A stretch of DNA of 64,000 nucleotides from Catenovulum agarivorans DS-2 (GCF_000568405.1 NZ_ARZY01000001.1:186001-250000), one strand, 5' to 3'; counted from the stretch's first letter, positions 17,814 through 27,803 are shown. The notes: generated by a model not told the origin, from the letters alone. Numbers and translations: made by a program.

Positions 17814-17838
17814 TAGGGCTATCTTATAGTTAGCCCTA
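17814..17838 (+). other. Hairpin between the flavoprotein and the TonB receptor gene
   Basis: TAGGGCTA (17814-17821) pairs with TAGCCCTA (17831-17838) around a 9-nt loop, 26 bp after the flavoprotein stop and just before the receptor start. Only a weak U-rich tail follows, so it may be a leaky terminator or an mRNA processing/stability element rather than a full stop. Confidence 0.45.
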
Positions 17839-17846
17839 CCTTATAT

Positions 17847-20102
17847 TTGGAACGTTCAGTAGTGAAAACCTATACTTGGCTTTGCTATATGTGTTTGTTT
17901 GGTTTAAATACAAGCGCAATGGCACAACAAAAACTAACTAAGGACAGTATAGAAACAATTTATATCGAAGCACAAAAAAGAGTTCAGCAAGAGCACGAAG
18001 TAAGTTTGTCGGTTGCTCATATCGAAGGGCATGAAATTGAAGAACTGAACATTAAAGATTCAACTAATCTTTCGATGTTAGTTTCCAATCTAACTTCTAG
18101 TGTCAATACTGCAGAAGGTACCCCGCCTGCGTTTAGTATACGTGGTGTGGGTAATATCGACTACAACACTTCAACAACCGCGCCAGTTTCAGTTTACGTA
18201 AATAGCATAGGTGGTGCTTCTTCCAATTATTCAGCTCCAAGTTTATTCGACGTAGCTGACGTAGAAATTTTAAGAGGCCCCCAAGGAACGTTATTTGGTA
18301 GAAATACAACGGGTGGTGCGGTATTAGTGCAAACGCGTAAACCAGATTTTGACAAATCAGCTTACGTGCAAGCTAAGTATGGCAATAATAATTACTCTTC
18401 TGTTGAAGGTGTTTTTAATTATGATTTTAGTCGCAAAATTGCAGCCAGACTTGCGGTTAAACAATTAGATTACGACTATTCTACCGAAAATTTGCATGAA
18501 TCTTCACCACAGCCAGGCCTAATGCAACAAATCGCTCGTATTTCACTTAAATATGAAGATGGAGTGCAAACGCTTAACCTGATGTATAACAAAGAAAAAT
18601 GGGATGGTTTTCCCAACCCACCAGGCAATATCGGTATTAACTCACTAGAAAACCCTGGCACTATTTGCCCACCATCTCTTGCAGGTTCAACCAATTGCGC
18701 TGACTATGCAGGATTCAATTCGGGCTCCAATGATTTCTGGAAAGTTAAAGTTGATAACGATGCGCCTCATACAACAGACGCTCAGCAATTTCAGCTGGGT
18801 TATTCTCGTGAGCTGTCTAGTTCAACGAGTTTGAAATATTTTGCAGGGCTTTCTGACAGTGAGAGGCTTCATAGTTTTAATTGTGATGCCAGCACAAATC
18901 GTCTGTGCCAAGGTTACCTTGGGCTAGATGGTGAGGCTTGGTCTCAAGAACTTCAATTCCATTTTAACAACGACTTTGTTTATTGGATTAGCGGCTTATA
19001 TCTGTTTAACGAGAAAATTGAGCAAAATAATAATTTAGATATTTTTAGAGATTTTAGAGCACTAACTACCGCTGGGCCTGCTGATTTTTATTATGACAAT
19101 GAAATAGAAATAGACTCAAAAGCGATTTTTTCTCAAGTGGATGTCAAATTGTCCAATACGGTTAGTTTGTTAGTGGGAAGTCGCTATACAGACGAAAGCA
19201 ATCAATACAGTGCTAAGTCAACGATTAACGTACCAACTGAAGTTGGTGATTTTACTGGTGTGGATGTGCCGGGGTGGTCTCTGGCAAATAACATTGACTC
19301 TCAATCATGGTCAGGAAAAGTTGCACTAAACTTTCAACTAGACCAATATTCACATAGTTACTTTAGTATATCCAGAGGGTATAAAAGTGGTGGATACAAT
19401 GGCGGCTTTGCATTCACTGAAGAAGAAGCTAAAAGGGCTGAGTACGATCCTGAACATTTAGTTGCATACGAACTAGGTTATAAAAGCATTTTATCAAATA
19501 ACTTGCGCTTAAATACGGCGATTTTCTACTACGATTACGAAAACCAACAAGTATTTATGAACCAAAAATCAGAACATGACTTAACCGCGCCTGCTCAGGT
19601 ATTGGACAATGTTCAAGATTCTAAAGTGTATGGAGCCGAAGCAGATGTAAGTTGGAAAGCCCTGCCATCTTTAACGATAGATTTTGGCATTGGATATTTA
19701 CCCCAAGCTGAAATAGGAGAGTTTGTAAATGCACTAGGTGAAACGGTTACTGGTAACAGACAGCCTTTTGCGCCAAAATTAAACTTAAATGCATTTGCAC
19801 GCTATAAAAGCGAAAATAGTCTAGGTCAATTGACGACATCTGTAGGTTGGAAATATACGTCTGCAATCTATTTTGATCAAAACGAAAACCCTTATAGTCA
19901 ACAAAAGGATTATCAACTGATTAATTTAGACATTTCGCAGCGCGTGGCGGGAAACTGGCAATTGGCTATTTGGGCAACAAATTTATTTGACGAGGAGTAT
20001 TCTACGTCGATATTTGACCTAAGCAATTTCTTACAAATGTATGAAGACTTTAAAGGGCAAGGGCGACAGTTTGGTTTTTCAGTTAGTTACACGTGGAATT
20101 AA
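17847..20102 (+). CDS. TonB-dependent outer-membrane receptor
   Basis: About 751 residues. Signal peptide ends near residue 27 (SAMAQQ). The region IETIYIEAQKR near residue 37 is the likely TonB box. The plug domain (about 55-165) has FSIRGVGN and the hallmark VEILRGPQGTLFGRNTTGGAV, then a 22-strand-type beta barrel to the C-terminus ending in aromatic W-N. Imports a ligand across the outer membrane using TonB energy; the plug resembles receptors for iron chelates or hydrophobic organic ligands, but the ligand cannot be named. Start is TTG at 17847 or GTG at 17862. It is followed after 14 bp by a sensor kinase. Confidence 0.93.
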   Translation: MERSVVKTYTWLCYMCLFGLNTSAMAQQKLTKDSIETIYIEAQKRVQQEHEVSLSVAHIEGHEIEELNIKDSTNLSMLVSNLTSSVNTAEGTPPAFSIRGVGNIDYNTSTTAPVSVYVNSIGGASSNYSAPSLFDVADVEILRGPQGTLFGRNTTGGAVLVQTRKPDFDKSAYVQAKYGNNNYSSVEGVFNYDFSRKIAARLAVKQLDYDYSTENLHESSPQPGLMQQIARISLKYEDGVQTLNLMYNKEKWDGFPNPPGNIGINSLENPGTICPPSLAGSTNCADYAGFNSGSNDFWKVKVDNDAPHTTDAQQFQLGYSRELSSSTSLKYFAGLSDSERLHSFNCDASTNRLCQGYLGLDGEAWSQELQFHFNNDFVYWISGLYLFNEKIEQNNNLDIFRDFRALTTAGPADFYYDNEIEIDSKAIFSQVDVKLSNTVSLLVGSRYTDESNQYSAKSTINVPTEVGDFTGVDVPGWSLANNIDSQSWSGKVALNFQLDQYSHSYFSISRGYKSGGYNGGFAFTEEEAKRAEYDPEHLVAYELGYKSILSNNLRLNTAIFYYDYENQQVFMNQKSEHDLTAPAQVLDNVQDSKVYGAEADVSWKALPSLTIDFGIGYLPQAEIGEFVNALGETVTGNRQPFAPKLNLNAFARYKSENSLGQLTTSVGWKYTSAIYFDQNENPYSQQKDYQLINLDISQRVAGNWQLAIWATNLFDEEYSTSIFDLSNFLQMYEDFKGQGRQFGFSVSYTWN

Positions 20103-20116
20103 TAACTTAAGGGGTG

Positions 20117-23100
20117 ATGGTGGATTGTGTTTCTAGGCTAGCGATTTATTGGAAGCTTGTTATTGTAGCGTTGTTTGTATGTGTTTCGTCAGTGACATTA
20201 GCAAGTGATTTCAATAAAGGCCATTTATTAACGGATATCAATAACCAAAATTTAATGCCGCTTGGCAAAACATTTAAACCGTCTGACGGGCTACCCAAGG
20301 CATTCAGTGAAATCGCTGATTGGGTGCAAAATTCGGTTCAAGTTGATACCCCTAAATTCAATGGCGACAACTATTGGTTTGCCATCCATATACATAACGA
20401 CTCGTTCAAACAAAACTGGGTTTTGTACCCTTATGGAACAGCGGTTGACAATATTGATATTTATCTTGTTTCAAAATCTAACCTAAACGTTTTTAAGACA
20501 GGTTACCAGCGTGAGCATGAGTTTATGTATCACTATGGCAATAGCCTCGCGCTGACGCCTGGTGAAAGTTACTATTTGTTAATTAATTTTAAAAGCGATT
20601 ATTTTTTCGCGCCCATCAGACTATTGCTAAAAGAAAAGCCATTATTTGAAAACCAGATAAAGTTTGAAAACTCGTTAATATTGTTATGTTTTGGGGTCGG
20701 GCTTGCACTAGGATTTTATAATCTTTTTATTTATTTAGGTACGCGCCAAAGTATGTACCTTTATTATTCAGCTTTTGTATTTTCTTGGATCTGGGGATGG
20801 GGACATACACTTAACTTACCTGAAGAATGGTTTGGTATTCGAACACCTGAATACTTAATGGTTGGCTTTTTGCTTCTTCCAATATTTAATACATTGTTTT
20901 TTCTAAAATTTTTGAAGATAGATGCAAATAAACACAAGTCATTGCGTTACTCTGCACTTGCATTTGGTTACTTGGGGTTAGCAGGGATACCCATTGCTAT
21001 GATGAGCCCTGGTTGGGGGGTGATTCTGGCAAGTATCACAACTGGCGGTATGTTACTTACTGGTTTTATACTCGGTGTTATTTCTCTTCGACAAGGGTTC
21101 AAGCCCGCAAAATATTTCTTACTCGCTTACATGATGTTACTCGCGCCAAATATGGTTGGTAACTTGATGAATTTGGGGATTATTCCAAGCATGAATGTCA
21201 ATATCTATCTATTAGGTTTGATAGGCTCGACATTAGATGCATTATTTTTGGCTTTTGCTATGGCTGACAAAGTTCGTTTGCTCAACGAAGAAAATATTGC
21301 ACTAAATAGCAACTTAGAGAGGAAAGTATCTGAGCGCACGGCTGAGCTGCAAAAAACCTCGAGTGAACTTGAACGCGCAAATGAATCGAAGAGCCGTTTC
21401 CTTGCGCAAATGAGCCACGAAATTCGCACGCCAATGAACGCTGTTATTGGCTTGAGTCAACTTGCATTAAAAACCAATTTAAACTTTGAACAGCGAGACT
21501 ATCTACAAAAAATATATCATTCAGGTGATGTATTACTCGGTATTATTAACGATATTTTAGACTACTCAAAAATTGAGGCAGGTAAGCTCAATATCGAAAA
21601 AGTTTCATTTAATTTAGAGCGTGTAATCGAACGCGCAACCAATATTTGTTCGCTTAAAGCTCATGCAAAAGGGCTGGAGCTCATTGTTGATATAAAACCT
21701 GATGTACCAAAATTTATTGAATCAGACCCACTAAGAATTCAACAAGTGTTGGTCAACTTGATTTCTAACTCGGTCAAATTTACTGAACACGGGCATGTTA
21801 ATATTCGCATTAGTGCCAAATCGCTTGAAGATGATGAGTTTTTAATTGAGTTTGCAGTTGTTGATACAGGGATGGGGATGACAGAACAGCAGCAAAAATC
21901 ATTGTTTAAACCATTTTCTCAAGCCGACGATTCTATAACGCGTAAATTTGGTGGGACAGGGCTTGGTTTAGCTATTAGCAAACAGTTGGTTGAATTAATG
22001 GGTGGTGACATCTGGGTAAATAGTAAAGAAGGCCTTGGTTCCGCTTTTCATTTTTCGGTAAATTGCAAAAAAACGCATGAAGATATTTCAACTTCAGCCA
22101 TCACCATTGAAAATCGGCGCTTACGTGTGTTGATAGTCGATGACAACGCAATTGCTCGACGAGTAATACTTGATATGTTCGTTCACCATAGTGCTGATGT
22201 AGTGGAAGCTGAGAACGGTATTCAAGCTATCGATAAAGTGCAGGAGGCAATAAAAAACCAACAAAAATTTGATTTAATTGTGATGGATTGGCGCATGCCA
22301 GAAATGGATGGTATTCAAGCGTCTAAATTAATTCGTCAAGATTTAGGGGTTAAAGATATGCCGGCTATCTTAATGGTCTCGGCATACGATAAAGACGAAG
22401 CAAAAGCTGCCAGTGAAGGGGTTGGAATTAATGGGTTTATTGAAAAACCGGTTAGCCAATCTACTTTGTTTGATACGTTGCAAACCTGTTTAAATATAGA
22501 CATAAAACAGTCGGTCATACCTGAGTCTCCATGGTCAGAGCAGTCGGTTGATTTATCACATTTAAATATCCTATTGGTTGAAGATAACAAATTAAATCGA
22601 CAAGTTGCGGTTGGCTTTTTGAAAGAAGCGAACATTCAAATAGATATTGCTGAAAATGGTATTCAAGCAATCGATAAAGTTATGAAAAATGACTACGACC
22701 TAGTATTAATGGATATTCAAATGCCAGAAATGGATGGGTTAACAGCAACTCGTGAAATTAGAAGTTTACCCAAATTTGAAAAATTACCGATTATCGCCAT
22801 GACAGCACATGCTATGGCGGGAGATTCAAAGAAAAGCCTAAGTGCTGGCATGAATGACCATTTAACTAAACCAGTTGATCCAGACGAATTGTATCGGGTG
22901 ATTTATAAATGGGTTGATAAAACCAACGCCCATGCAACAAAGAATGCTCAATCAGGCGAAGTATCGGCGAGTTCAGAATTATCTGAGTTACAATCACTCA
23001 GTTTATTGGATGTATCTAACGCACTTAAACAAATGCAGGGGCGAACAGCCTTATATTTGGACTTAATCAAAACTTTTGTTGAAGAGAACCAGCATACTAG

Positions 23101-23581
23101 ACAAGAACTTGAAGTGGCTGACAATAAAGATGACACTGAACAACTTTATTTAAAAGTTCACTCGTTGAAGTCTAATGCCGCTTATATTGGCGCGCAAGAA
23201 TTGGCGAATGCGGCTGCTCAGTTAGAACAAGCCATTACTAACCAGCAAGACTATCAAGCCTTGTTGGCAAAAACATGCAATAAGCTAAACAGCTTGATGG
23301 AGCAGCTTGACCCATTTGCTCAACAATTTTTTAAGCAGGATATTGATATAGGTTCGTTCACTCAAGTTGAAGTAGAGCAATTGCTTAAGCAGATAACTGA
23401 GTTATTGGAAGAGTCAAATGCTGATGTTGAAGATTTTATACCCAAACTAGAGCAGTTGCAGTATCATGTTGAGAACGGCAATATGATAGTTAAACTAATC
23501 GAGTATATTGACGATATAGAATACGATGATGCGCTTGCTTTAATAAGGGAGAATAGACAGGTCTTTGAGCTGTCAACTTAG
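20117..23581 (+). CDS. 7TMR-DISM hybrid sensor histidine kinase with two receivers and Hpt
   Basis: About 1154 residues. Signal peptide, periplasmic 7TMR-DISMED2 domain (about 35-180), seven membrane helices (about 190-385), short coiled coil, HisKA with phospho-His near 435 (AQMSHEIRTPMN), HATPase_c with GTGLGLAI near 615, receiver 1 with Asp near 725 (MDWRMPEMDG), receiver 2 with Asp near 867 (MDIQMPEMDG), and an Hpt domain with His near 1016 (VHSLKSNAAYIGA). About 100 further acidic residues follow the Hpt domain. Such DISMED domains are thought to bind carbohydrates or other small ligands. Start could be GTG 20114, ATG 20117 or GTG 20120. It lies 14 bp after the TonB receptor and 6 bp before the GGDEF gene. 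Confidence 0.93.
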   Translation: MVDCVSRLAIYWKLVIVALFVCVSSVTLASDFNKGHLLTDINNQNLMPLGKTFKPSDGLPKAFSEIADWVQNSVQVDTPKFNGDNYWFAIHIHNDSFKQNWVLYPYGTAVDNIDIYLVSKSNLNVFKTGYQREHEFMYHYGNSLALTPGESYYLLINFKSDYFFAPIRLLLKEKPLFENQIKFENSLILLCFGVGLALGFYNLFIYLGTRQSMYLYYSAFVFSWIWGWGHTLNLPEEWFGIRTPEYLMVGFLLLPIFNTLFFLKFLKIDANKHKSLRYSALAFGYLGLAGIPIAMMSPGWGVILASITTGGMLLTGFILGVISLRQGFKPAKYFLLAYMMLLAPNMVGNLMNLGIIPSMNVNIYLLGLIGSTLDALFLAFAMADKVRLLNEENIALNSNLERKVSERTAELQKTSSELERANESKSRFLAQMSHEIRTPMNAVIGLSQLALKTNLNFEQRDYLQKIYHSGDVLLGIINDILDYSKIEAGKLNIEKVSFNLERVIERATNICSLKAHAKGLELIVDIKPDVPKFIESDPLRIQQVLVNLISNSVKFTEHGHVNIRISAKSLEDDEFLIEFAVVDTGMGMTEQQQKSLFKPFSQADDSITRKFGGTGLGLAISKQLVELMGGDIWVNSKEGLGSAFHFSVNCKKTHEDISTSAITIENRRLRVLIVDDNAIARRVILDMFVHHSADVVEAENGIQAIDKVQEAIKNQQKFDLIVMDWRMPEMDGIQASKLIRQDLGVKDMPAILMVSAYDKDEAKAASEGVGINGFIEKPVSQSTLFDTLQTCLNIDIKQSVIPESPWSEQSVDLSHLNILLVEDNKLNRQVAVGFLKEANIQIDIAENGIQAIDKVMKNDYDLVLMDIQMPEMDGLTATREIRSLPKFEKLPIIAMTAHAMAGDSKKSLSAGMNDHLTKPVDPDELYRVIYKWVDKTNAHATKNAQSGEVSASSELSELQSLSLLDVSNALKQMQGRTALYLDLIKTFVEENQHTRQELEVADNKDDTEQLYLKVHSLKSNAAYIGAQELANAAAQLEQAITNQQDYQALLAKTCNKLNSLMEQLDPFAQQFFKQDIDIGSFTQVEVEQLLKQITELLEESNADVEDFIPKLEQLQYHVENGNMIVKLIEYIDDIEYDDALALIRENRQVFELST

Positions 23582-23587
23582 TGGATT

Positions 23588-24535
23588 ATGAATAAGATTA
23601 AACAAGATTTTAGTATTTTAATAGTAGACGATGACAAAACTAACCGACGTATTCTTAAAGAGTTAGTTGAAGATGAAGCTAAAGTTTTGTTGGCTAAAAA
23701 TGGTACGCAGGCGATTGAAAAAGCAGTCGAATTTGTACCAGATTTAATTATTCTCGATATTGTCATGCCAGATATGGACGGCTTTGCTGTTATCGAGTCG
23801 CTCAAGAAAAAACGCGAAACCCAGCATATTCCCATTATATTTATCACTGGCAACACCTCTATTGAAGCCGAAGAAAGAGGTTTACGATTGGGCGCGGTCG
23901 ACTATATCTCTAAGCCTTTTCATGCAGGTATTGTGCAGGCTCGGGTTCACACTCAGTTACAGTTTTCTGCCCATCGTAAAATGCTGGATGAATTAGCTCA
24001 TTATGACGCATTAACCGGTATTCCTAACCGCCGCTATTTTGATAATGTGGTTGCGAGTGAATGGCGGAATTGTCTACAAACAGAGCAAGCCATCACCATT
24101 GCTGTCATTGATGTTGATTTTTTTAAGAACTTTAATGATACATATGGTCATTTAGCGGGTGATAAAACTTTAAGAGCGGTCGCTCAAGCATTAAAAAGTC
24201 AAATGGTGCGTGATCGCGATTTTGTTGCGCGTTTAGGTGGTGAGGAATTTGTTGTGGTGTTGGCTGATTCTGATCCGCGCCGCGCGGAAGATGTTTTACA
24301 CAATTGTATCAATGCGGTACGTGAGCTTGATATTGCGCATGCGGCATCTGAATGTGAGTCTTGTGTAACCATCAGTATTGGCTGTTACACAGATTTCCCC
24401 GACAAAAACTCAAATCCGCTGGAGGCATTAGATATGGCAGATAAATGCTTATATTTTGCGAAAGACAGTGGACGAAACCAGATTCATAGTCAACACTCTA
24501 ATTTGGAACACAGTGCAAACTTACACATAGTGTAG
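23588..24535 (+). CDS. Response regulator diguanylate cyclase (REC-GGDEF)
   Basis: 315 residues. Receiver domain (about 8-125) with DDDK acidic pocket and phospho-Asp near 57 (ILDIVMPDMDG), then a GGDEF domain (about 145-305) with an active GGEEF at 217-221. The product-inhibition I-site RxxD is present as RDRD five residues before it, so feedback control by cyclic di-GMP is expected. Makes cyclic di-GMP from GTP when phosphorylated; the large hybrid kinase just upstream is the obvious phosphodonor through its Hpt domain. PleD/WspR-like logic with a single receiver. Confidence 0.94.
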   Translation: MNKIKQDFSILIVDDDKTNRRILKELVEDEAKVLLAKNGTQAIEKAVEFVPDLIILDIVMPDMDGFAVIESLKKKRETQHIPIIFITGNTSIEAEERGLRLGAVDYISKPFHAGIVQARVHTQLQFSAHRKMLDELAHYDALTGIPNRRYFDNVVASEWRNCLQTEQAITIAVIDVDFFKNFNDTYGHLAGDKTLRAVAQALKSQMVRDRDFVARLGGEEFVVVLADSDPRRAEDVLHNCINAVRELDIAHAASECESCVTISIGCYTDFPDKNSNPLEALDMADKCLYFAKDSGRNQIHSQHSNLEHSANLHIV

Positions 24536-24602
24536 TTTTTGTATTGTGCATTGCGCACCTGTGGTATAGCGCATAAGTGGAATGAGTTAGAGGTTTGTTG
24601 CA

Positions 24603-26486
24603 GTGGAATCGATTCTGATTGTTGATGATGAAAAGCTTAACCTAAAAACTTTAAGTGCGTTGTTAAAACGCGAATATGTCGCCATTTTGGCAAAAAATGG
24701 CGAGCAAGGTATAGCCAAAGCAGAAAAGTACCAACCAGAACTTATTTTGCTGGATATCGTGATGCCTGGCATGGATGGTTTTGAAGTGCTAAAACGATTA
24801 AAAGCCAATCCTGCAACCGCTGATATTCCAGTGATTATCCTAACGGGTACAACAGACTCTGACAAAGAGGAGTTAGGGTTAAATCTAGGGGCTTGCGATT
24901 ATGTGCATAAACCGTTTAATTCCGCTATCTTAAAAGCGCGCATTCGAACACACATCTCGTTGCAAAATCAAAAACGCAATTTAAATAATTTAACTGATCA
25001 GCTTAAACGTGCTAACGCAGCTAAAAGTCGTTTTGTGGCGAATATGAGCCATGAAATTAGAACGCCACTAACATCAGTTATTGGCTTTGCCGAAGCCCTT
25101 AAACATGGTGATATAAACCAAAGTGAAATGCATTCGGTGATTGGCCATATCGACCGAAATGGCCGCCATTTATTGAGTTTAATTAACGATATACTCGACT
25201 TCTCAAAGATTGAAGCAGACCAGTTGCAGCTCATGCCTTCGCGAGTGTTGTTGTTTGATCTACTCGAAGATATACAAACATTAGTCTTAGGTTTGCCTAA
25301 AAGTGATGCTGTCGAGTTTGAGTTGGTTACGCACTTTCCATTGCCGAAACTGATTTGGGTGGATTTAATGCGTGTTCGCCAAGTGTTGGTTAATTTATTG
25401 TCTAATGCATTTAAATTTACCCAAAAAGGGCAGGTCACTTTGGACGTTTCATTCGATGAGCAACAGCAATTACTGTGCTTTAAAGTGATTGATACAGGAG
25501 TAGGTATCGAGCAAGTCTGTAAAGAAAAGCTGTTTAAACCCTTTTCTCAAGCTGATTCGAATATACAGCACCAATTTGGTGGTACGGGATTAGGCTTAAG
25601 CATTAGTGCTTATTTAGCTGAGAAAATGGCTGGCACTTTGTCTGTTGAGAGTGAACCACAGCAAGGCAGTGTATTTACCTTTGAACTCAATTTAACTGAG
25701 TTAGAAGAAAACGAACTACTGTTGGAAAAAGCGCAAGTACCCGCTGATAGCTATTCGACGGATGTTGAACAAAATCTGACTGGTAACATATTGGTCGCTG
25801 AAGACGATGCATCTATTCAAAAATTGATTGAAGTCTTGTTAAGTCGTCTTGGTTTAACCGTTACTATGGTTGAAAATGGTGAACAGGCGCTTGAGAAGAT
25901 TATCGAAAGCCATTTTGATATGGTGTTTTTAGATGTGCAAATGCCTGTTATGTCAGGGCTTGAAACGATTAAAATCGTTCGACAATTGGGTTATGAGCAT
26001 TTACCTATTGTCGCTCTGTCCGCACATGTTGTGCGTGATGAAATTGACAAATATTATCAATCTGGGTTTGACGACTTTGTCGCAAAACCGGTTGAACGCA
26101 AGCACTTATTAGCCGTGTTAATTAAATTTTTGGCAACTGATCATCAGCATAAAGCCCAGCAATTTGATATTCGTTTGCCTGCGAATGCTGAAAAGCAGTT
26201 GGTTGATGAGTTTTTGCGTAACTTGCCGTGTATGTCTGTCGAGTTGTCGCAGGCTTGCGACAATAAGGATTTGCAAACTATCAGTAAAGTGACTCATAGA
26301 TTAAAAGGTTCAGCTTTTACTTTTAACTATAATGAAATTGGCGCGTTGGCAAGCAAAATTGAGCTGTCTACTATACAAGGCCATAACTGGCAAAGTATAG
26401 CAGACGATGTTGGCAAGTTAGCTGAGCTAGTCAGTACAGTAAATAAAGCGAGTGGTAATCGAACTAAGCCGCACTTAAACGACTGA
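24603..26486 (+). CDS. Soluble hybrid histidine kinase, REC-HisKA-HATPase-REC-Hpt
   Basis: 627 residues, GTG start. No membrane segment. Receiver 1 (Asp near 51, LLDIVMPGMDG), HisKA with phospho-His near 150 (ANMSHEIRTPLT), HATPase_c with GTGLGLSI near 324, receiver 2 with Asp near 444 (FLDVQMPVMSG) and a C-terminal Hpt with His near 565 (VTHRLKGSAFTF). An N-terminal receiver means that it is driven by another kinase, plausibly the membrane one two genes upstream. Its 3' end overlaps the 3' end of convergent tolC by 23 bp. There is a 67-bp gap to the GGDEF gene. Confidence 0.93.
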   Translation: MESILIVDDEKLNLKTLSALLKREYVAILAKNGEQGIAKAEKYQPELILLDIVMPGMDGFEVLKRLKANPATADIPVIILTGTTDSDKEELGLNLGACDYVHKPFNSAILKARIRTHISLQNQKRNLNNLTDQLKRANAAKSRFVANMSHEIRTPLTSVIGFAEALKHGDINQSEMHSVIGHIDRNGRHLLSLINDILDFSKIEADQLQLMPSRVLLFDLLEDIQTLVLGLPKSDAVEFELVTHFPLPKLIWVDLMRVRQVLVNLLSNAFKFTQKGQVTLDVSFDEQQQLLCFKVIDTGVGIEQVCKEKLFKPFSQADSNIQHQFGGTGLGLSISAYLAEKMAGTLSVESEPQQGSVFTFELNLTELEENELLLEKAQVPADSYSTDVEQNLTGNILVAEDDASIQKLIEVLLSRLGLTVTMVENGEQALEKIIESHFDMVFLDVQMPVMSGLETIKIVRQLGYEHLPIVALSAHVVRDEIDKYYQSGFDDFVAKPVERKHLLAVLIKFLATDHQHKAQQFDIRLPANAEKQLVDEFLRNLPCMSVELSQACDNKDLQTISKVTHRLKGSAFTFNYNEIGALASKIELSTIQGHNWQSIADDVGKLAELVSTVNKASGNRTKPHLND

Positions 26487-27750
26487 TTGCTTGAATATCT
26501 TGTACAGACAAGTTGCCTGCAGCACTTTTTAAACCTACTATCGCTTTAATGTATTGATAACGAGCACTGGCTAAGTTTCTTTTAGCGTCATAAACTACTT
26601 TAGTGCTATTCAGCACGTCAACTATGGTTCTGGTGCCAACATTAAAACCTGCCTTAGTTGCATTTAACGCACTTTCTGCAGAAACAACCGATTGTTTTAA
26701 AGCTTTTATTCTTGCTAGTGTTGCTTTTACATCGTTGTAAGCACTGCGTACTTGTTTAATAACACTGCGTTGAGTTTGTTCAAGCGCTTGGCTTGCCGAC
26801 ACGTACTGATGTCTTGCTTGGCGACTTTGCGCGCTGGTTGCGCCCCCCGAGTATATTGGGACACTGACCGACAGTGACCAAGTTACTCCAGTTGCGTCGC
26901 CTTGCTGGGTTGGACTGTCAATGTCTTGCCAATTATAGCCAGCTTCAAAATTTGCCTCTGGTAAATGCCCAGCGGATGCAATATCTATATCTTTTTTAGC
27001 GATAGCGACAGCGATTTTTTGTCCTAATAAACTTGGGTTATTCGCTGCTGCTATGTTGAGCCAATCATCTACTTTGGCTGGGTTTAGCGCTGGAGGGGTA
27101 AAGTTTTCAGTATTGAGCGGTTCAACTGTTTGATAATATTGTCCGGTAATTTCACGCAGAGCTTCTTTTGCTAGTTCAATTGCGTTGCTTGCGGATATTT
27201 CTTGTGCAACCGCGGCGTCGAACTGTGCTTGAGCTTCGTGTAAATTAGTGATGGCTGATATGCCCACTTTTAGTTGTTGTTTGGTTTTTTCGAGTTCACG
27301 TTCTATCGCTTGCTTTTCAGCTTGCACGAAAGTTAGGGTGTCTTGGGCTTCTAGCAAATCTAAATAAGCGGAAACAACTCGGTTGGTTAAATCAAATTCG
27401 GCTAAAGTTAACGTAAACTGACCTTGCTGAATCTGCTGTTCGCTTTTAGATAAATTTAACCAGTTGGAATGTTTGTACAATGATTGGCGCAAATTAACGC
27501 CAGCACTCTGTGTGGTTCTGTCGTTAATATTGTCTTGATTGTGCGCTAAACTTGCATTGAGTTGTGGCAACAAACTAGCGCGAGCCAGAGGATTAGCTTG
27601 TTTGAGCGCCATAAAGTTTGCTTGCGCCTGGCGAATGCTTGGGTCTTGCTCAAGGGCGGTTTGATAAATATCTATAATCGAGTTGGCGCAAGCTAATGGC
27701 GTCAATAGAACTGAAAATAGGCTGGTAATGAGTGTGTTGCGTAGTCGCAT
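26464..27750 (-). CDS. tolC: TolC-family outer-membrane efflux channel
   Basis: 428 residues. Signal peptide (LACA near residue 22), then the two-repeat TolC pattern: periplasmic helices rich in Gln, Ala and Glu, VTWSLSVSVPIYSGGATSAQSRQA at the start of the second repeat, and the GTRTIVDVLNST motif near residue 375. Forms the trimeric exit duct for RND, MFS and type I systems. Shorter than E. coli TolC (about 471 mature) because the C-terminal extension is missing. It is divergent from nudF, as in E. coli. Its stop codon lies inside the end of the convergent hybrid-kinase gene. Confidence 0.95.
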   Translation of the reverse strand: MRLRNTLITSLFSVLLTPLACANSIIDIYQTALEQDPSIRQAQANFMALKQANPLARASLLPQLNASLAHNQDNINDRTTQSAGVNLRQSLYKHSNWLNLSKSEQQIQQGQFTLTLAEFDLTNRVVSAYLDLLEAQDTLTFVQAEKQAIERELEKTKQQLKVGISAITNLHEAQAQFDAAVAQEISASNAIELAKEALREITGQYYQTVEPLNTENFTPPALNPAKVDDWLNIAAANNPSLLGQKIAVAIAKKDIDIASAGHLPEANFEAGYNWQDIDSPTQQGDATGVTWSLSVSVPIYSGGATSAQSRQARHQYVSASQALEQTQRSVIKQVRSAYNDVKATLARIKALKQSVVSAESALNATKAGFNVGTRTIVDVLNSTKVVYDAKRNLASARYQYIKAIVGLKSAAGNLSVQDIQAISRLSAA

Positions 27751-27773
27751 GTTTTTTCCCTGTTTAAACCTGT

Positions 27774-27803
27774 GTATTAGCTATATTATTTTGGCTATGT
27801 CAA
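27774..27803 (-). promoter_or_regulatory. Probable tolC promoter
   Basis: Read leftward: TTGACA (27803-27798), an 18-bp spacer and TAATAC (27779-27774), 24 bp from the tolC start codon. The -35 box is a perfect match; the spacer is one base longer than ideal. Confidence 0.5.

Noticed and set aside
24998-25438. 146-codon open frame antisense to the second hybrid kinase
   Set aside because: Composition is a mirror of the HisKA/HATPase coding frame; no start signal. Similar long antisense frames over prs, prmC, the RND pump and ccoI are also shadows.
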